64,000 nucleotides of DNA, from assembly GCF_022179285.1 (NCBI RefSeq), contig NZ_BPQO01000006.1:204124-268123 (forward strand), written 5' to 3'. Below, piece after piece: positions 17,894 through 26,572 of this stretch. Position 1 is the stretch's first letter, and the number at the start of each line of letters is the position of its first letter. The notes below the pieces were generated by a model. It was not told the DNA's origin. It worked only from the letters and a program-made list of their open reading frames with translations, and did not search any database. Made by a program: the position numbers and the translations under genes. This DNA comes from Methylobacterium hispanicum. Its GTDB lineage: Bacteria > Pseudomonadota > Alphaproteobacteria > Rhizobiales > Beijerinckiaceae.

Positions 17894-18246
17894 GTGAGAA
17901 CTCCTCTCGCAAGAACGAGATCAGTTTCAATATTCGGTCGTCATTCCGCAAGTCGTTTATTGGATGTCGAATGTTGAATGGTGTTCATAGTAAATCTCAA
18001 TGCTCAACTAGCGGTTGTTTCGATTCGCGCTTCTCCCGCGGCGCCGGGTGGCGGCGATCCCTGCCGGGACGAATCGTGTGGGGCCAGGGCGCAGGACGGG
18101 CGGCGCTGCGGTCGCTGCGGTCGCGGATCGATCCCGCAGGCGCGGGACCGCGCGCGCCGCGCGAGCGGACGGCGCCCCGGCCCGAGGCAGCGCCGAGCCG
18201 GCCCCGGGCTACATCGCAGGGACGGGGTCGCGGAGGCGAGGTGTCG
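17894..18246. promoter_or_regulatory. 353-bp spacer with AT-rich patch upstream of the ACP gene
   Basis: The first roughly 120 bp (about 17905-18025) are much poorer in GC than the surroundings and include short near-repeats (tgtcgaatg, tgttgaatg). This is the expected promoter and 5' UTR of the ACP/KAS/MaoC genes on the minus strand. The rest (18030-18246) is ordinary GC-rich spacer before the cupredoxin stop. No confident -35/-10 pair was assigned. Confidence 0.4.
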
Positions 18247-18606
18247 TCAGTTCACCCGGACCAGGAGCTTCATCTTCGGGTGGATGCCGCACAGCACCAG
18301 GAAGGTCCCGGATTTCCGGAACACGATCGGCGTGCGGCTGCCCGGTGCCTGATCACCGGAGTCGAAGGTGAAGGCCTCCGACTCGATGTAGACGTGGTGC
18401 AGCAGGTCGCTGTCGTCGTTGACGATGGTGACCGTGTCGCCGCGCCCGACCACGAGGCTGCCGGGCTGGAAGGCGCGCCCCTTCTGGGACACGACGTAAC
18501 CCTCCGGCCCCGCGAGCGCGAGCGCGGCCGTCACCAGGGCGCCGGTCGTCATGCCCGCGGCGAGCGCCAGGGCGGGGAGGGCGAGGCGTCGCGGGAGCGG
18601 GCGCAT
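18247..18606 (-). CDS. Exported cupredoxin-like protein
   Basis: 119 residues from the ATG at 18606; a TTG at 18621 with GACAGG just upstream is an alternative start. A signal peptide (LALPALALAAGMTTGALVTAALALA) precedes a plastocyanin/azurin-like domain. The type-1 copper ligand set appears as His in LLHHVYIE, then LCGIHPKMK, supplying Cys, His and Met. It is likely a periplasmic electron carrier or copper-binding protein. The sequence KGRAFQPGSLVVGRGDTVTIVNDD resembles methylamine utilisation/plastocyanin-type cupredoxins. No oxidoreductase partner is adjacent. Confidence 0.82.
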   Translation of the reverse strand: MRPLPRRLALPALALAAGMTTGALVTAALALAGPEGYVVSQKGRAFQPGSLVVGRGDTVTIVNDDSDLLHHVYIESEAFTFDSGDQAPGSRTPIVFRKSGTFLVLCGIHPKMKLLVRVN

Positions 18607-18808
18607 GGGGGCGTCTGGCAAAACCTGTCGGGAGTGTCAGCATAGCGGAGGTGCGATTGATGAAATGTTGTCGTGCTGCGACGCCGTGCGGGATGAACGA
18701 GATGCCGTGCGCCTGCTCGGTTCGGCCGAGGCTAATCGCCTCTTAAGATCTTGCACGCATCCTGCGAGAACCTGCTCGGCGAGCGGGCCACAACTTGGCA
18801 GGGTTGCC

Positions 18809-21676
18809 TTGGAACGGAACACGGAACGGCAGGGATTGCCGCCGCATCCGCCATCCGGCGGGCGGGCATGGCGGCGGATCGGGAACGCGGCGGCGACGAT
18901 CCGCGGCCGGATCCTGTTCGCGTTCCTGACCATGAGCCTCCTGACCGGAGCGCTCGGCCTCTACGCCATCGGCGGCATTCAGCGCGTCGGCGATCTCGTC
19001 TACCGGACCTACGACGAGTCGCTGATGTCCATCAACTACGCGCGGGCCACCGCGGCGGACTTCGCCAAGATGCGCGCCGCCTTCGCCCGGCGCAGCGTGG
19101 CCGCGGAGCCCGCCGTCGTCGCGAGCCTCGACGGCGAGATCACGGACCTGGCCACGGCGCTGGCGGAGGATCTCGCCATCGCGGTCGAGCGCGCGCAGTC
19201 GGAGCGGGCGGTGCGGGCCGGCGAGGGGGTGCAGACGGCGGTAGCGACCTGGGACGAGATGCGCCGCGCCGTCGCGCCCGGGCCCCGCGCGGGCCGCAGC
19301 GAGGCCTGGGCCGCCCTCGACCGGCAGGCGGCCGCCGTCGACGCGCAGATCGACCTCTTGGTGAACTACACGGCCGGCGACGGCTTCACGTTCCGGCAGG
19401 CCGCCCGGACCCTCGTCGACGAGCAGATCCGCTTTAACGCCGCCGCCACCGGCGCCGCGCTGTTGCTCGCGGGCTTCGTCGCGTGGCTGCTGCACCGGCG
19501 CATCGTCGGGCCGCTCGGCGCGGCCTCCGCCGTGGCGCAGCGCATCGCGGCGGGCCGGCTCGACGTCGCGGTTCCGGCCGGCGGCCGGGGCGAGCTCGGC
19601 CGCCTGCTCACCGCCATGGCGCAGATGCGCGACAACATCCAGGCGATGATGGAGCGCGAGGTCAGCCAGCGCCGCTCGGCCGAGACGCTGCTCGCCGACG
19701 CGCTCCAGAGCTCGCGCGAGGGCATCGTCGTCGTGGACGGGCAGGGGCGCATCGTGCTCGCCAACGCCCGGGCGCTGGAGTTCTTCGAGGGCCTCGGCGG
19801 CGCCGTGCAGGCCGGCACCGCGGCGATGCCGGGGACAGGCGCCGCCCCGACGACCGACTACGCCCGGGCGCTCGCCCGGGACGGGGAGACGCGCCTGCCC
19901 GACGGGCGCCGCCTGCGGGTCAGCCGCAGCGCCGTGCAGAACGGCGGCTTCGTGGCGGTCTGCACCGACGTGAGCCTCGTCCGCGAGCAGGAGGACCGCC
20001 TCACCGAGACCAACAACCGCCTCGATGCGGCGCTCGACAACATGTCCCAGGGCCTGTGCCTCTACGATGCCGGCCGCCGCCTGATGGTGGTGAACCGGCG
20101 CTACTGCGAGATCTACGGCCTGCCCGCCGAGGCGGTGGTCCCCGGCATGAGCGCCGAAGAGGTCGTGACCCGCAGCATCGAGGCCGGCAATCATCCGGGC
20201 CGCGGCGTCGCCGAGCTGATGCGCCAGGGCCGCAAGGCCTTCGCCAGCACCCTGTTCCAGGAACTCGGCAACGGCCGCGTCGTCGCCATCGCGGCGCGCG
20301 AGACGCGAGAGGGCGGGTTCGTCGCCACCTACGAGGACGTCACCGAGCAGCGCCGCGCCGAGGCGCGCATCGCCTTCCTCGCCCACCACGACGCGCTGAC
20401 CGGCCTGCCCAACCGGGTGAAGTTCGGCGAGCAGGTCGATGCCGCGATGGCGCAGGCCGGCCGCGACGGCGGCGGCTTCGCGGTGTTCTCCCTCGACATC
20501 GACGGCTTCCGCCCGATCAACGACACGCTCGGCCGCGCGGTCGGCGACGAGGTGCTGCAGGCCGTGGCCAACCGCCTCTCGGCCTGCGTGCGCGAGATCG
20601 ACGGCGTCGCCCGCGTCGGCGCCGACGAGTTCGCCATCCTGCAGCGCGGGGTCGAGGGTCCGGAGGAGGCCGCCATCCTCGCCCGCCGCATCCTCGACGT
20701 GGTGAGCGCCCCCTACCGCCTCACGAGCCACGGCGTCACGCTCGGGCTCACGCTCGGCATCGCGCTGGCGCCCGGCGACGGCTCGAGCTGCGACCGGCTC
20801 CTCAAGAGCGCCGACATGGCCCTCGACCGGGCTAAGCTCGAGGCGCGGGGCGCCTTCCGGTTCTTCGAGCCGGAGATGGACGCGCGCATCCAGGCGCGCC
20901 GCCTCGTCGAGCAGGATTTGCGCGCGGCGCTGGCCGCCGAGGCCTTCGAGCTGCACTACCAGCCGATCTACGACCTCGCCTCCGACCGGATCTGCGGCTT
21001 CGAGGCGCTCCTGCGCTGGAACCACCCGACCCGCGGCCGGGTGTCGCCGGCCGAGTTCATCCCGGTGGCGGAGGAGATCGGCCTGATCGTGCCGCTCGGC
21101 GAGTGGGTGCTGCGCCGGGCCTGCGACGAGGCGAGCCGCTGGCCGGACGGGATCAAGGTCGCGGTCAACGTCTCGGCGGTGCAGTTCACCTCGGCGAGCC
21201 TCGTGACGGCGGTCCGCGACGCGCTGCGCAATTCCGGCCTGCCGGGCCGCCGCCTGGAGCTGGAGATCACCGAATCCGTGCTGGTGGCCAATCCCGGCGC
21301 GACGACCGCGATCCTGCACAGCCTGAAGGGCTTAGGGGTACGGGTCTCGATGGACGATTTCGGCACCGGGTACTCGTCGCTGAGCTACCTGCGCTCCTTC
21401 CCCTTCGACAAGATCAAGATCGACCAGTCCTTCGTGCGCGACCTCGGCGGCCCGAACGGGACCGACTTCATCGTGCGCGCGGTGATCGGGCTCGGCGACA
21501 GCCTTGGCATGACGACCACCGCCGAGGGCGTCGAGACGGAGGCGCAGCTCGCTACGCTGCGCGCCGAGGGCTGCGACGAGGTCCAGGGCTACCTGTTCAG
21601 CCGCCCGGTGCCGGTCGAGGACGTGCCGGCCGTCATCCGGCGCTGGAACGGCGCCATCCAGCGCGCCATAGCCTGA
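18809..21676 (+). CDS. Membrane PAS-GGDEF-EAL protein, likely c-di-GMP phosphodiesterase
   Basis: About 955 residues. The start is uncertain: the frame is open from 18551, and I place it at a TTG at 18809 shortly before the first TM helix (ILFAFLTMSLLTGALGLYAI). Order: TM, four-helix-bundle periplasmic sensor, TM (ATGAALLLAGFVAWLL), HAMP, PAS, a second PAS (LDAALDNMSQGLCLYD), GGDEF, EAL. The GGDEF signature is degraded (RVGADEF, Gly to Ala), while EAL motifs are intact (FEALLRWNHP, ITESVL, MDDFGTGYSSLSYL, IKIDQSFV). Probably a c-di-GMP hydrolase whose GGDEF has weak or regulatory function. Confidence 0.85.
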   Translation: MERNTERQGLPPHPPSGGRAWRRIGNAAATIRGRILFAFLTMSLLTGALGLYAIGGIQRVGDLVYRTYDESLMSINYARATAADFAKMRAAFARRSVAAEPAVVASLDGEITDLATALAEDLAIAVERAQSERAVRAGEGVQTAVATWDEMRRAVAPGPRAGRSEAWAALDRQAAAVDAQIDLLVNYTAGDGFTFRQAARTLVDEQIRFNAAATGAALLLAGFVAWLLHRRIVGPLGAASAVAQRIAAGRLDVAVPAGGRGELGRLLTAMAQMRDNIQAMMEREVSQRRSAETLLADALQSSREGIVVVDGQGRIVLANARALEFFEGLGGAVQAGTAAMPGTGAAPTTDYARALARDGETRLPDGRRLRVSRSAVQNGGFVAVCTDVSLVREQEDRLTETNNRLDAALDNMSQGLCLYDAGRRLMVVNRRYCEIYGLPAEAVVPGMSAEEVVTRSIEAGNHPGRGVAELMRQGRKAFASTLFQELGNGRVVAIAARETREGGFVATYEDVTEQRRAEARIAFLAHHDALTGLPNRVKFGEQVDAAMAQAGRDGGGFAVFSLDIDGFRPINDTLGRAVGDEVLQAVANRLSACVREIDGVARVGADEFAILQRGVEGPEEAAILARRILDVVSAPYRLTSHGVTLGLTLGIALAPGDGSSCDRLLKSADMALDRAKLEARGAFRFFEPEMDARIQARRLVEQDLRAALAAEAFELHYQPIYDLASDRICGFEALLRWNHPTRGRVSPAEFIPVAEEIGLIVPLGEWVLRRACDEASRWPDGIKVAVNVSAVQFTSASLVTAVRDALRNSGLPGRRLELEITESVLVANPGATTAILHSLKGLGVRVSMDDFGTGYSSLSYLRSFPFDKIKIDQSFVRDLGGPNGTDFIVRAVIGLGDSLGMTTTAEGVETEAQLATLRAEGCDEVQGYLFSRPVPVEDVPAVIRRWNGAIQRAIA

Positions 21677-21738
21677 GACTGGGAACCCTCCGCTGAGCCG
21701 CCCCGTTGAATGCAGCTTGCAGTTGTAGGAGTTCCGCG

Positions 21739-21825
21739 ATGCTCAAAGGTGGCCTGCTCTGGCTGATCGGCATACCGCTGCCGATCATCCTCCTGATCTA
21801 CTTCTTCACCGGCTGGCTGCGCTGA
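21739..21825 (+). CDS. 28-residue single-helix membrane peptide
   Basis: An ATG at 21739 is preceded by GTAGGAG eight bases upstream. It encodes 28 residues, MLKGGLLWLIGIPLP then IILLIYFFTGWLR, with a TGA at 21823-21825. Nearly the whole peptide is one hydrophobic helix with a positively charged C-terminus, so an inner-membrane location is likely. The good ribosome-binding site and codon usage argue it is translated. It lies 62 bp past the GGDEF/EAL gene, facing the DAHP synthase gene. I recall similar tiny proteins in Rhizobiales, but function is unknown. Confidence 0.7.
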   Translation: MLKGGLLWLIGIPLPIILLIYFFTGWLR

Positions 21826-21867
21826 GCCGGGCCGGCGGCGGGCGGGACCCGCCGCCGGCCGGTCGCA

Positions 21868-23265
21868 TCACTCGGCCGCGTCGAGGCGGGGGCGCTCGAT
21901 CTCGGCGCGCTCCCGCTTGATCAGCTCGGCCGTCAGGAAGGCCACCTCCAGCGCCTGCTCCGCGTTGAGGCGCGGGTCGCAGTAGGTGTGGTAGCGGTCC
22001 TGCAGGTCGTCGGCGGTGAGCGCGCGGGCGCCGCCCGTGCACTCGGTGACGTCCTTGCCGGTCATCTCCAGGTGGATGCCGCCCGCGACCGTGCCTTCCG
22101 CGCGGTGCACGCCGAAGAAGCCCTCGATCTCCTGCATCACCCGCTCGAACGGCCGCGTCTTGTAGCGGCCGGCCGCGACCGTGTTGCCGTGCATCGGGTC
22201 GCAGACCCAGGTCACCGTGCGGCCCTCGCGCTCCACCGCCCGGACGAGCCTCGGCAGGTGCTCGCCCACCTTGTCCGCGCCGAAGCGGCAGATCAGCGAG
22301 AGGCGCCCCGCCTCGTTCTCCGGGTTAAGCTGGTCGATCAGGCCGATCAGCCCCTCGGCGGTCATGGACGGGCCGCACTTCAGGCCGATCGGGTTCCGGA
22401 TGCCGCGGGCGTATTCCACGTGCGCGTGGTCGGGCTGGCGCGTGCGGTCGCCGATCCACAGCATGTGGCCCGAGGTGGCGTACCAATCGCCGGAGGTCGA
22501 ATCGACGCGGGTCAGCGCCTCCTCGTAGCCGAGCAGCAGCGCCTCGTGGCTGGTGTAGAAATCGGTCGTGCGCACCTCCTGGTGGGTCTCGGGGTTGATC
22601 CCGATCGCCTGCATGAAGTGCAGCGCGTCCGACATCCGGCCGGCCACGTCCTGGTAGCGCGAGGACTGGGGCGAGTCCTTCACGAAGCCCAGCATCCAGC
22701 GGTGCGCGTTGTCGAGGTTGGCGTAGCCGCCCGTCGCGAAGGCGCGCAGCAGGTTCAGGGTCGCGGCCGACTGCCGGTAGGCCTCGATCTGGCGGCGGGG
22801 ATCCGGCACGCGGGCCTCGTCCGTGAAGCCGATGCCGTTGACGATGTCGCCGCGGTAGCTCGGCAGCGAGACGCCGTCGAGCGTCTCGGTCGGCGAGGAG
22901 CGCGGCTTGGCGAACTGGCCCGCGATGCGCCCGACCTTCACCACGGGCGAGCCGCCCGCGAAGGTCAGCACCAGCGCCATCTGCAGGAAGACGCGGAAGA
23001 AGTCGCGGATGTTGTCGGCGGAGTGCTCGTCGAAGCTCTCGGCGCAGTCGCCGCCCTGGAGCAGGAAGGCCTCGCCCGCGGCGACGCGCGCGAGCGACGC
23101 CTTCAGCTTGCGGGCCTCACCGGCGAAGACCAGGGGCGGAAAGCTCGCGATCTGGTCCTCGACCGCCTTCAGCACGGCGGCATCCGGATAAGCCGGGACC
23201 TGCTGGATCGGCAGACCGCGCCAGCTCTTCGGAGACCAAGTCTTTGACGTCGAACGCTCGCCCAT
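21868..23265 (-). CDS. aroG: Class II (plant-type) 3-deoxy-7-phosphoheptulonate synthase
   Basis: 465 residues. The ATG at 23265 has GGGAG upstream; a GTG at 23283 adds six residues. It catalyses phosphoenolpyruvate plus erythrose-4-phosphate to DAHP, the first shikimate-pathway step. Class II hallmarks are [19 protein letters not shown] at the N-terminus, [41 protein letters not shown], and [18 protein letters not shown] with the metal-binding Glu. Length fits the roughly 460-residue class II enzymes. The symbol aroG is used by convention in Rhizobiales. Monocistronic. Confidence 0.95.
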   Translation of the reverse strand: MGERSTSKTWSPKSWRGLPIQQVPAYPDAAVLKAVEDQIASFPPLVFAGEARKLKASLARVAAGEAFLLQGGDCAESFDEHSADNIRDFFRVFLQMALVLTFAGGSPVVKVGRIAGQFAKPRSSPTETLDGVSLPSYRGDIVNGIGFTDEARVPDPRRQIEAYRQSAATLNLLRAFATGGYANLDNAHRWMLGFVKDSPQSSRYQDVAGRMSDALHFMQAIGINPETHQEVRTTDFYTSHEALLLGYEEALTRVDSTSGDWYATSGHMLWIGDRTRQPDHAHVEYARGIRNPIGLKCGPSMTAEGLIGLIDQLNPENEAGRLSLICRFGADKVGEHLPRLVRAVEREGRTVTWVCDPMHGNTVAAGRYKTRPFERVMQEIEGFFGVHRAEGTVAGGIHLEMTGKDVTECTGGARALTADDLQDRYHTYCDPRLNAEQALEVAFLTAELIKRERAEIERPRLDAAE

Positions 23266-23445
23266 GATCGTAACTCCCGCCACCTCGCGGCGTCGTTTGG
23301 CGCGAATCCTCGCGCGAAGCGGCGCTTATAGGGAGGTTCCGAGGGCTTTGCGAGTGTTCGATGCGCGCCTCCGCCCGGCGTCGCGCGCGGGCGACACCGG
23401 TCGGAAGCCGCCGCTTGGATCGGCCGCCGCGATCAACCGCCGCGA

Positions 23446-23802
23446 TCAACCGCCTCTTCGCATCGAGCCCGGCAGGTGGTCCTTCGGGTTGACGCGCCCG
23501 CCGCCCTCGTCCGGGGTCACGGCGGTCGAGGGCTTGAGGGCCCGCGGGGCCGACACGCCGTCGTTCGGCTTGTGGGGCGCCTCCGGATGCGCCTCATTCA
23601 CGGTCGTGGTGCCCGGCGGCAGGGTGCCGGCGGTGGGCTGATCGATCCGGCTCGCGGCCGACTGGGCCGAGGCCGGCGCGACGAAGCGGGCGCCCAACGG
23701 CGCGGCCGCGCAGACGCCCAGGATGGCGACGAACAGGGCGGTCGCGGGCCCGCCGGCACGTGGACGCAGCCCGCGGTGGGGTCGGTTGTCAGGATGGGGC
23801 AT
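23446..23802 (-). CDS. Small exported Pro-rich protein, unknown
   Basis: 118 residues from the ATG at 23802. An Arg-rich n-region, the hydrophobic stretch ATALFVAILGVCAAAPLGA and a likely cleavage near ASAQS indicate export. The mature part is short, Pro/Thr-rich and without cysteines (AGTLPPGTTTVNEAHPEAPHK, ALKPSTAVTPDEGGGR), so probably disordered. The frame continues to 24405, but that region has no protein character and overlaps the OsmC gene. Function unknown. Confidence 0.55.
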   Translation of the reverse strand: MPHPDNRPHRGLRPRAGGPATALFVAILGVCAAAPLGARFVAPASAQSAASRIDQPTAGTLPPGTTTVNEAHPEAPHKPNDGVSAPRALKPSTAVTPDEGGGRVNPKDHLPGSMRRGG

Positions 23803-24003
23803 CGGGTTGCACCCTGTCGGTGTTCGGTGGGGGGAGCCTGAAGGCTCCTGCTCGAGGATCAGAACGCGGCGTGCGCGCGGTCCGGTTCCCGCGGTGGCCG
23901 CGTCGGCGGTCCCGCAGGCGCCGGATGGCTCTCCCGGCGTGTCCGGCGACACGTCCCGCGCGAGCAGGGCGCCCGGGGGCGGGATGAATTCAGGGATGGG
24001 ATC

Positions 24004-24456
24004 ATGTCGACGCACATCGCCGAGATCGCCTGGGCCCTTCGGCCCGGTGAGGATTTCCCGAACGGACGCTACAGCCGCGGACACAGCCTGAGCTTCGACG
24101 GCGGCGCGACGCTCGCCGGTTCCGCCTCGCCCCACGTCGTCGGCAGATGGGCCGTGCCCGCGGCGGTCGACCCGGAGGAGATGCTGGTGGCGGCCCTGTC
24201 GAGCTGCCACATGCTGACTTTCCTGCACCGCGCCCGGCTGGCGGGCTTCGTCGTCGGCGCCTACCGCGACCGCGCCGAGGGCGTGTTGGCGGAGATCGCC
24301 CCGGGCCGCCGGGCGGTGACGCGGGTGACGCTGCGCCCGGAGATCGCTTGGGCGGGCGGCGAGCCCGATGCGGAGGCGCTGGCCCGCCTCCACCACGAGG
24401 CGCACGCGGAGTGCTTCATCGCGAACTCGGTCACGACCGAGGTGGTGGTGGCCTGA
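24004..24456 (+). CDS. OsmC family hydroperoxide-reducing protein
   Basis: 150 residues from the ATG at 24004, complete for the OsmC/Ohr superfamily. The first redox cysteine lies in ALSSCHMLTFLHRA (about residue 68) and the second in HHEAHAECFIANSV (about residue 138). The Arg partner is in the N-terminal half. OsmC/Ohr proteins reduce organic hydroperoxides with dihydrolipoamide-type thiols. The SSCHM context fits the OsmC-like (YhfA/general) branch more than Ohr. No OhrR-type regulator is adjacent. Cytoplasmic. Confidence 0.88.
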   Translation: MSTHIAEIAWALRPGEDFPNGRYSRGHSLSFDGGATLAGSASPHVVGRWAVPAAVDPEEMLVAALSSCHMLTFLHRARLAGFVVGAYRDRAEGVLAEIAPGRRAVTRVTLRPEIAWAGGEPDAEALARLHHEAHAECFIANSVTTEVVVA

Positions 24457-24504
24457 GGTCGGAGCCGGTCGATCGCGTCCGCCGTCCTGGATCCTCTCTC
24501 GGAT

Positions 24505-24530
24505 CCCCTCTCCCCGCGCGGCGAGAGGGG
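24505..24530. terminator. Hairpin between convergent osmC-like and sulP genes
   Basis: cccctctc (24505-24512) pairs with gagagggg (24523-24530) around a 10-nt GC-rich loop. It lies in the 81-bp gap where two genes converge, where a bidirectional terminator is expected. No T-run follows. The C/G-run composition resembles the palindromic elements at 51315 and 57385. Confidence 0.4.
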
Positions 24531-24537
24531 GCCCCGC

Positions 24538-26019
24538 TCAATGTGCGGGCTGGGACGGCACGCCCTCCTTGTCGTGCGTGCCGAAGCGCTCCACCAGCGT
24601 GGCGCTGGCCGCGTTCAGGCCGATCACCGTGACCTGCCGGCCCTGGCGGCGCGCCTTCGTCACCACGCGGTCGAGGGCGCCGACGGCGGAGATGTCCCAG
24701 AAATGGGCCGCGTGCACGTCGATGACGATGCCCTCGAGCGGCTCCAGCACGTCGATGGCATCGCCGAAGCCGCCGGCCGAGGCGAAGAAGATCTGGCCCG
24801 TGACGCGGTAGGTCCGCACCCGGCCGTCCGCCGACAGATCGGACGTGACGCGGCTGAGCCGCGAGACCTTGCCGGCGAAGAACACGCCCGAGAGCAGCAC
24901 GCCCACGAGGACGCCGATGGCGAGGTCCTTCGTGGCGACGACGACCGCCACGGTCGCCAGCATCACGGCCGAGGAGGGCAGGGGGTTGGTGCGCAACGAC
25001 AGGAGCGAGCGCCACTGGAAGGTGTTCAGCGAGACCATGATCATCACGGCGGTCAGCGCCGCCACGGGCACGATCGCCAGCAGGTCCTGCAGCGCGACCA
25101 GGAGGACGAGCAGGGCGCTGCCCGCCACGAAGGTCGAGAGCCGGCCGCGCGCCCCCGACGAGACGTTGATCACCGACTGGCCGATCATCGCGCAGCCGCC
25201 CATGCCGCCGAAGAGCGCCGAGGCCATGTTGGCCACGCCCTGGCCGGCGCATTCGCGGTTCTTGTCGCTCGGCGTGTCGGTCATGTCGTCCACGATCTGG
25301 GCCGTCAGCAGGCTCTCCAGCAGGCCGACCGCGGCCAGCGTCGCCGCGTAGGGCAGGATGATGCGCAGGGTCTCGAAGGTGAGGGGGACGTCCGGCAGCG
25401 CGAAGCTCGGCAGCGCCGAGGGCAGCGCGCCGAGATGCGCGACCGTGCGCACGTCGAGGTGGAACAGAGCGGTGATCGCGGTGAGCGCCGCGATCGCGAT
25501 CAGCGGAGACGGCACCGCCCGGGTGATGCGCGGGACGCCGTAGATGATGGCGAGCCCCAGCGCGATCAGCCCGTAGGTCGCCGGGGTGACGCCGGTGAGT
25601 TCCGGCAGCTGCGCCAGGAAGATCAGGATCGCGAGCGCGTTGACGAAGCCCGTCATCACGGATTGCGAGACGAAGCGCATCAGCCGCCCGAGCCTGAGCA
25701 GGCCGGCGAGGATCTGCAGCAGACCCATCAGGATGGTGGCGGCGAACAGGTACTGCACGCCGTGGTCGCGCACGAGATCGACCATCACGACCGCCGTCGC
25801 GGCGGTCGCCGCCGAGATCATGGCGGGCCGCCCGCCCGCGACCGCGATCACGCAGGCGATGACGACGGAGGCGTAGAGGCCGACCTTCGGATCGACCCCG
25901 GCGATGACGGAGAAGCCGATCGCCTCGGGGATCAGGGCGAGGGCCACGACGATGCCGGAGAGGATGTCGGCGCGCAGGCGCGTGAGGCCGGCGCGCGGTT
26001 GGGCTGGGGAACGGGTCAT
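24538..26019 (-). CDS. SulP-family anion transporter with STAS domain
   Basis: 493 residues from the ATG at 26019 ([20 protein letters not shown]); upstream frame to 26127 is non-coding in character. About ten to twelve membrane helices start with the family signature [32 protein letters not shown]. The middle has [31 protein letters not shown], and the C-terminal STAS domain contains [25 protein letters not shown] (about residues 420-445). SulP proteins carry sulfate, bicarbonate or other anions. No carbonic anhydrase gene is adjacent, so the substrate is open. Confidence 0.9.
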   Translation of the reverse strand: MTRSPAQPRAGLTRLRADILSGIVVALALIPEAIGFSVIAGVDPKVGLYASVVIACVIAVAGGRPAMISAATAATAVVMVDLVRDHGVQYLFAATILMGLLQILAGLLRLGRLMRFVSQSVMTGFVNALAILIFLAQLPELTGVTPATYGLIALGLAIIYGVPRITRAVPSPLIAIAALTAITALFHLDVRTVAHLGALPSALPSFALPDVPLTFETLRIILPYAATLAAVGLLESLLTAQIVDDMTDTPSDKNRECAGQGVANMASALFGGMGGCAMIGQSVINVSSGARGRLSTFVAGSALLVLLVALQDLLAIVPVAALTAVMIMVSLNTFQWRSLLSLRTNPLPSSAVMLATVAVVVATKDLAIGVLVGVLLSGVFFAGKVSRLSRVTSDLSADGRVRTYRVTGQIFFASAGGFGDAIDVLEPLEGIVIDVHAAHFWDISAVGALDRVVTKARRQGRQVTVIGLNAASATLVERFGTHDKEGVPSQPAH

Positions 26020-26233
26020 GGAATGTCCGCAGGAGACGTCGGCCCGCACGCGGCGCGTGGGGGTACGGACGGTCTCGATTGCGTGGTCCGGCGGATCGGC
26101 GGCCGGAAGAGCCACCCGGGCTTTCACCGGGTCCAGGCGGATGAGGGCGGTCTAGCAGACTTGCGGTGCATCGCAACATGTTGCGGGCGCGCCGCGTCCG
26201 CTGTCGCGTCCCCCACCGCGTCCCTGCTTCGCC

Positions 26234-26512
26234 TCAGGCGCCGTCCGGGCCGGTGCGGTCGGGGCGCACCAGGCTGCCGAGCGCGCAGCCCGCCGCGTAG
26301 GCCGCGAGCATCAGCGCGCCGCCGTCCAGCCAGAGGCCGGCCACCCCCGTGACGAGCCCCGCGGCGGCGACGCCCCCGAGGCCGAGCACGGCGGCGGCGA
26401 GGCCGAGCGGGACCGCGCGGTCCCGCGGCCAGCCCGAGAGGGCGCCGATGCCGAGCCCGAGGAGGAGGGCCACGGCTAGTCCCGGCCAGAGGCCGGCCAA
26501 CAGAACGATCAC
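26234..26512 (-). CDS. Small three-helix membrane protein, unknown
   Basis: 92 residues from the ATG at 26512. Hydrophobic Leu/Ala/Gly-rich segments span about residues 2-26, 34-57 and 61-82, ending in a charged tail (RPDRTGPDGA). No conserved motif recognised. It lies 60 bp downstream of the OmpA-type gene on the same strand and might be co-transcribed. GC-rich DNA easily produces such hydrophobic frames, so confidence is moderate. Confidence 0.5.
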   Translation of the reverse strand: MIVLLAGLWPGLAVALLLGLGIGALSGWPRDRAVPLGLAAAVLGLGGVAAAGLVTGVAGLWLDGGALMLAAYAAGCALGSLVRPDRTGPDGA

Positions 26513-26572
26513 GCGGCGTCACCTCCCAGCGGCCCGCGGCTGGCATGCGGGCGCGTCCGGCGCAAGGATGGG

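Noticed and set aside
17905..18025. Low-GC patch as a horizontally acquired gene fragment
   Set aside because: Only about 120 bp and located where a promoter and 5' UTR are expected; no remnant of a coding sequence.
18743..21319. An 858-codon open frame on the minus strand
   Set aside because: Antisense shadow of the GGDEF/EAL gene, which carries intact family motifs in the other direction.
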